DNA from: Mycolicibacterium sp. HK-90
GTDB taxonomy: Bacteria; Actinomycetota; Actinomycetes; Mycobacteriales; Mycobacteriaceae
DNA: 64,000 nt
NCBI RefSeq assembly: GCF_030486405.1
Contig: NZ_CP129613.1
Coordinates: forward strand, 4,960,001-5,024,000
Direction of reading: 5' to 3'
The position numbers and the translations under genes were made by a program. The first letter of the stretch is position 1. Every line of letters begins with the position of its first letter. The notes under the pieces were generated by a model, which was given only the letters and a program-made list of their open reading frames with translations, was not told the DNA's origin and searched no databases. Below are positions 61,676-64,000 of this stretch, in pieces.

Positions 61676-61682
61676 CGTTTCC

Positions 61683-62252
61683 ATGGCGCACAACGAAAAC
61701 AACGACTGGACCCAACCGGCGGCTTTGGCCATCCCGAAGGAGGGCTACTTCGAACTGACCCGCGGGCGGTACGGCCCGGTCTTTCCCCGGACCCCCGCGT
61801 GCTACGGGTTCAACATCATCGCCAAGGTGAAGGAAGGTCCCGAACACGAAGAGGCCATCCGCGCCCACGGCAGGAGCATCGAGGCAGCAGTCGCCGCCCA
61901 GCCCGACGTGCTCGCCCCATTGAAGCTGCACTATCTGCGGTGGAATCTGTTCGACGTCGGCTCCGGCCTGCACTTCCAGTACCAGGGCATCTTCGACACA
62001 GACTTCGACAAGTACACCGAGGACGCCGTCAAGCTGTTCAGCTCGACCGGCATCACCACGGCGTTCACCCACCTGGAGGGCTTTCCCGAGGACTGGAAGA
62101 CCAACCCGGAGGCCTTCATCATGTTCGTTCGAGACCACCAGGTGCCCAGCTTCCTGGAGTATGGCGAGTACCCGTACGTGACGTCCGAGGAGGTCAAGAA
62201 AGCCCTGCGGCTGAAGGCCGCCTTCTCCGACATGCTGGACCAGATGCAGTGA
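61683..62252 (+). CDS. Ferredoxin-like-fold protein of the peroxidase operon
   Basis: 189 aa, no signal peptide. The pattern of alternating strands and helices (YGFNIIAKVKEGPEHEEAI, LKLHYLRWNLFD, LHFQYQGIFDTDFDKYTED, TAFTHLEGFPEDW) suggests an alpha+beta ferredoxin-like fold as in the DyP/chlorite-dismutase superfamily; this is inference and no conserved heme ligand is obvious. Its stop overlaps the start of the peroxidase gene (GTGA), so the two products are probably made together, perhaps as a complex. Confidence 0.75.
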   Translation: MAHNENNDWTQPAALAIPKEGYFELTRGRYGPVFPRTPACYGFNIIAKVKEGPEHEEAIRAHGRSIEAAVAAQPDVLAPLKLHYLRWNLFDVGSGLHFQYQGIFDTDFDKYTEDAVKLFSSTGITTAFTHLEGFPEDWKTNPEAFIMFVRDHQVPSFLEYGEYPYVTSEEVKKALRLKAAFSDMLDQMQ

Positions 62253-63574
62253 CAGCACTCGAATTCGACGACATCCAGCACATCATGCTGACCGGGACGC
62301 CCCACCTGACCGGTCGGTACGAGTTCCTGTCGTTCGACACTCCCGCAGCGGGGCAAGCTTGGCTGGCCGAGATGGTTCCCCTCGTACAGTCCGCAACCGA
62401 CGTCCGCGAGACGGTCAACGTCTTCAAGCGGTGGGTCAACCTGGCGTTCACCTGGAACGGGTTGCGCGCCTTGGGCCTCGACGAGGAATCGCTGGCGAGC
62501 TTCCCTGACGAGTTCCGCGAAGGCATGGCATCGCGGGCCGACATCCTCGGGGACATCGGCGCGGCCGCACCCGAACACTGGGTGGGCGGGCTCGCCGGCG
62601 ACGATCTGCACGCGATCGTCATCCTGTTCGCCCGGGACGAGGAGGAGCGCATTCGGTGCGTCGGCGAGCACGACGCACTGCTGGCCCGCTGCCCCGGGGT
62701 GCGGTCACTGTCGCACCTGGATTTGGCCGCCACCGCACCGTTCGAGTACGACCACGATCACTTCGGCTATCGCGATCCGGTGTCACAGCCGCAGATCGAA
62801 GGTTCCGGGGAAGTGCCGATACCTGGATCGGGCGGCCCGCTGGCACCGGGAGAGTTCCTCCTCGGCTATCCGGACGAGGAGGGACTGGTCTCGAACCAGC
62901 CCAAGCCCGAGGTGCTTTCGCGCAACGGCAGCTACGTGGCGTACCGCAGGCTGGAGGAACACGTCGGGGTCTTCCGCGACTATCTGAAGCAGAACGCCGA
63001 GGGTGAGGAAAGCCAGGAGCTGCTCGCCGCCAAGTTCATGGGCCGCTGGCGCAGTGGCGCACCGTTGGTGCTGGCACCAGAACGCGACGATCCGGAACTG
63101 GGTGCGGATCCGATGCGTAACAACGATTTCGACTACGGCACGATGGATCCGTACGGCTATGCCTGCCCGCTCGGCTCCCACGCACGTCGGCTCAACCCCC
63201 GTGATACCGAACCGAATCCGAATCGGCGCAGGCTGATCCGGCGCAGCGGCACCTACGGTCCGGCGCTGCCCGAAGGGGTACCGGACGACGGGGTGGAACG
63301 CGGCGTCGGGATGTTCCTGATCTGCGCCAGCCTGGTGCGTCAGTTCGAGTTCGCGCAGAACGTCTGGATCAACGACACGGCGTTCCAAGAGCTCGGCAAC
63401 GAACACGATCCCATCTGCGGCACTCAAGACGGCACGCTGGATTTCACGATCCCGAAGCGACCGATCCGGAAGGTACACAAGGGTTTACCGGCATTCACCA
63501 CCCTGAGGGGCGGGGCGTACTTCTTCCTGCCCGGCCTCAGCGCACTGCGCTACCTAGCCACTCTCCCCAACTAA
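62249..63574 (+). CDS. DyP-type heme peroxidase family protein
   Basis: 441 aa. The distal motif reads GYRDPVSQP, where DyP enzymes have GxxDG before SQP: the catalytic Asp is kept and Gly is replaced by Pro. The proximal heme His is in CPLGSHARRLNPRD, which matches the family. A second GTQDGTLDF segment lies near the C-terminus. No Tat signal, so cytosolic or encapsulated. Overlaps the first gene by 4 bp and is followed 9 bp later by a third gene with a strong AAGGAGG. A dye-decolourising or oxygenase-like role is unproven. Confidence 0.85.
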   Translation: MTALEFDDIQHIMLTGTPHLTGRYEFLSFDTPAAGQAWLAEMVPLVQSATDVRETVNVFKRWVNLAFTWNGLRALGLDEESLASFPDEFREGMASRADILGDIGAAAPEHWVGGLAGDDLHAIVILFARDEEERIRCVGEHDALLARCPGVRSLSHLDLAATAPFEYDHDHFGYRDPVSQPQIEGSGEVPIPGSGGPLAPGEFLLGYPDEEGLVSNQPKPEVLSRNGSYVAYRRLEEHVGVFRDYLKQNAEGEESQELLAAKFMGRWRSGAPLVLAPERDDPELGADPMRNNDFDYGTMDPYGYACPLGSHARRLNPRDTEPNPNRRRLIRRSGTYGPALPEGVPDDGVERGVGMFLICASLVRQFEFAQNVWINDTAFQELGNEHDPICGTQDGTLDFTIPKRPIRKVHKGLPAFTTLRGGAYFFLPGLSALRYLATLPN

Positions 63575-63583
63575 GGAGGCATC

Positions 63584-64000
63584 ATGACCACCTCTCTTTC
63601 ATACGCCCGCACCTACAACCAGGCCCACATCGACCGTCCGCGCAACGGCAAACGTCGCGTGTCCATCTACTGGTCGTGGAGCTACCCGTGGGAGGTCCAG
63701 CGCGACCCCGCGCTGCTGTACAACCGGTACTCGACGATGACAGAGGTACGGCTGGCGACGTGGCCGGCCTACGAAACACCCGAGTACAGCCCCAAGGAGT
63801 TCCTGCAGGGCATCGACGGAACGCTGGAGCTGTTCCACCGCTCCTCGTTGCTGTTCCAGGATGTGGCCGGCGAGGCCACCGGGCACCCGGTGGCGGTGTT
63901 CCAGCGGGTCGATCAGGCCGGGTACCGGCTGCCGATCGATGAACGCATCCTGAATGACACCGACACCCTGATGATCTTCGGCCTGGACCATCTGCTCGGC
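63584..64000 (+). CDS. Third gene of the peroxidase operon (partial, runs off the end)
   Basis: At least 139 aa, open to the end of the window. It has a near-perfect ribosome-binding site AAGGAGG 4-5 nt before the ATG, right after the peroxidase stop. The start TTSLSYARTYNQAHIDRP is followed by a Trp/Tyr-rich stretch (VSIYWSWSYPWEVQRDP) and YNRYSTMTEVRLATWP. No family is recognised and no signal peptide is seen. By position it belongs to the same transcript as the peroxidase. Confidence 0.75.
   Translation, partial: MTTSLSYARTYNQAHIDRPRNGKRRVSIYWSWSYPWEVQRDPALLYNRYSTMTEVRLATWPAYETPEYSPKEFLQGIDGTLELFHRSSLLFQDVAGEATGHPVAVFQRVDQAGYRLPIDERILNDTDTLMIFGLDHLLG

Overview
The window is high-GC actinobacterial DNA from a mycobacterium, most likely a rapidly growing species (Mycolicibacterium type). 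The gene order from about 1.4 to 38 kb follows, in reverse, the M. tuberculosis block Rv1058-Rv1086: uppS, hemolysin III, the YyaL-like protein, mca, greA, metB, cbs, lipU, fadA3, echA9, echA8, the patatins and fadD14. Mycothiol metabolism (mca), LpqV, the MTB12-type antigen, DUF4193, DUF3060 and many leaderless starts (TAnnnT followed 6-9 nt later by ATG or GTG) also point to a mycobacterium. Gene symbols rest on recognised protein families and synteny recalled from memory, not on a search.

Layout. 0-7 kb: isoprenoid and cell-surface genes, then the mca / small membrane protein / YyaL / ketosteroid isomerase run. 7-20 kb: greA with a structured leader, GPP34, metB, two proline-rich membrane proteins, IS481-family copy 1, cbs, lipU, a GDSL esterase, fadA3, an array of four 82-bp repeats, an AbiEi-like/nuclease-like gene and a Bax-inhibitor-1 protein. 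20-31 kb: acyl-CoA genes, a cysteine dioxygenase-rhodanese operon behind a Cys-Cys leader peptide, lpqV, a SulP transporter, two convergent patatins, a glutamine amidotransferase and a zinc alcohol dehydrogenase. 31-38 kb: a KstR-like site, a lipid-transfer thiolase, TetR/hydrolase module 1, IS481-family copy 2 (inverted) and fadD14. 38-44 kb: two paralogous secreted proteins, dctA with a divergent CitA/DcuS-type two-component system, and a beta-propeller protein. 44-51 kb: a five-gene MTB12 / ABC exporter / methyltransferase / HTH operon behind an IdeR-like box, an amidase, a DUF3060 protein and TetR/hydrolase module 2. 51-64 kb: a GlnQ plus GlnH-GlnP fusion system, a CotH-like kinase, a TauD-type dioxygenase, DUF4193, a P450, a YczE-type membrane protein, and a TetR facing a DyP-type peroxidase operon that runs off the end.

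The most interesting signals are: (1) a 14-residue Cys-Cys leader ORF in front of a cysteine-catabolic operon; (2) competing hairpins in the greA leader; (3) two identical 1,077-bp IS elements, each inserted exactly at the TAG stop codon of a host gene, with a hairpin that hides the transposase ribosome-binding site; (4) two paralogous TetR / alpha-beta-hydrolase modules whose hydrolases lack canonical catalytic residues; (5) an 82-bp array that contains copies of the 3' end of the neighbouring gene; (6) a three-gene DyP-peroxidase-like operon of unknown role. No rRNA, tRNA or CRISPR array was recognised.
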